Below are positions 13,963 through 14,139 of a stretch of 14,139 nt of DNA, piece by piece; the first letter of the stretch is position 1; each line of letters begins with the position of its first letter. A program made the translations under genes and the position numbers. The DNA is taken from contig JBIOYQ010000158.1 of NCBI GenBank assembly GCA_044870295.1, positions 1 to 14,139 of the forward strand. The letters are read 5' to 3'. This stretch comes from AC-52 sp044870295 (GTDB taxonomy: Bacteria; Actinomycetota; UBA4738). The notes under the pieces are model-generated. The model was not told the origin of the DNA, ran no database searches, and saw nothing but the letters and a program-made list of their open reading frames with translations.

Positions 13963-14139
13963 GTGGGTGACAACGTCATACACGTGTCGGATAGCGACTT
14001 CGAGGACCTGGTGCTGTCGTCCGACCAGCCCGTCCTGGTGGACTTCTGGGCCGAGTGGTGCGTGCCTTGTCACATGGTCTCCCCGGTCGTGGAGGAGATC
14101 GCCCGAGACAACGCGGAAAACCTGAAAGCCGTCAAGCTC
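13963..14139 (+). CDS. trxA: thioredoxin, N-terminal 59 residues (cut by window end)
   Basis: This is the 5' part of a thioredoxin, the protein-disulfide reductant recycled by TrxB. The fold begins normally (VIHVSDSDFEDLV, then PVLVDFWAEWC). The active site is WCVPCH (Cys33 and Cys36), not the usual WCGPC-K/R; the Gly is Val and the following basic residue is His. The helix after it (MVSPVVEEIARD) and the strand AVKL are normal. The cis-Pro loop lies outside the window. GTG with AGGAGG 7 nt upstream is the start. The order trxB - M23 - trxA fits the Rv3913-Rv3914 pair with one gene inserted. It may be a thioredoxin variant with altered redox potential. Confidence 0.9.
   Translation, partial: MGDNVIHVSDSDFEDLVLSSDQPVLVDFWAEWCVPCHMVSPVVEEIARDNAENLKAVKL

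Noticed and set aside
1..14139. CRISPR arrays, tRNA or rRNA genes, insertion sequences, phage or toxin-antitoxin modules
   Set aside because: Reading both strands I saw no regular repeats, transposase, integrase or tRNA-like cloverleaf. The window looks like core chromosome with a few lineage-specific genes.

Overview
The window is a compact, GC-rich bacterial chromosome segment that reads as Actinomycetota. The gene order on the right, polynucleotide adenylyltransferase (pcnA, minus strand) / NUDIX / DUF6049-type secreted protein / murJ / protein kinase / ECF sigma factor / anti-sigma factor / trxB / trxA, is the well-known actinobacterial cluster near the replication origin. It matches M. 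tuberculosis Rv3907c to Rv3914 in order and orientation. A nickel superoxide dismutase and its protease, and several start codons with a -10-like box only 6-7 nt upstream (leaderless-style starts), fit the same phylum. The differences from the mycobacterial layout (separate murJ and kinase genes, several extra genes) suggest a lineage other than the mycobacteria, possibly an uncultured one. I cannot name the species.

Left region (1-1450). The 3' end of an MFS transporter with an extra soluble tail comes first. Its end overlaps sodX (minus), the S26-family protease that matures nickel SOD. sodN follows on the plus strand. sodX and sodN are divergent with almost no space between them. sodN then converges on pcnA with a 1-nt gap.

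Middle region (1448-4961). pcnA (minus, CCA-adding/poly(A) polymerase family) is divergent from a small KGG-repeat stress protein. Next comes a tight plus-strand set: a YbaK-type deacylase, a NUDIX hydrolase (4-nt GTGA overlap) and a TauE/SafE permease (4-nt gap).

Right region (4999-14139). This is a cell-envelope and redox block. It contains a secreted, membrane-anchored DUF6049-like protein, MurJ lipid II flippase, a 136-aa single-pass membrane protein, a Ser/Thr kinase with one TM helix and an extracytoplasmic discoidin-like domain, an ECF sigma factor, its zinc-finger anti-sigma factor, thioredoxin reductase, an M23 peptidase, and the start of a thioredoxin cut by the window edge. MurJ overlaps the gene before and the gene after it. 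Kinase, sigma and anti-sigma are joined by GTGA and ATGA overlaps. In mycobacteria the flippase, a pseudokinase, a TM helix and this extracytoplasmic domain form one polypeptide. Here the flippase is separate and the kinase keeps every catalytic residue. This is the most interesting feature of the window.

There is no gene-free stretch longer than about 160 bp. I see no rRNA, tRNA, CRISPR array, insertion sequence or prophage signature. The many long antisense ORFs are high-GC shadows.
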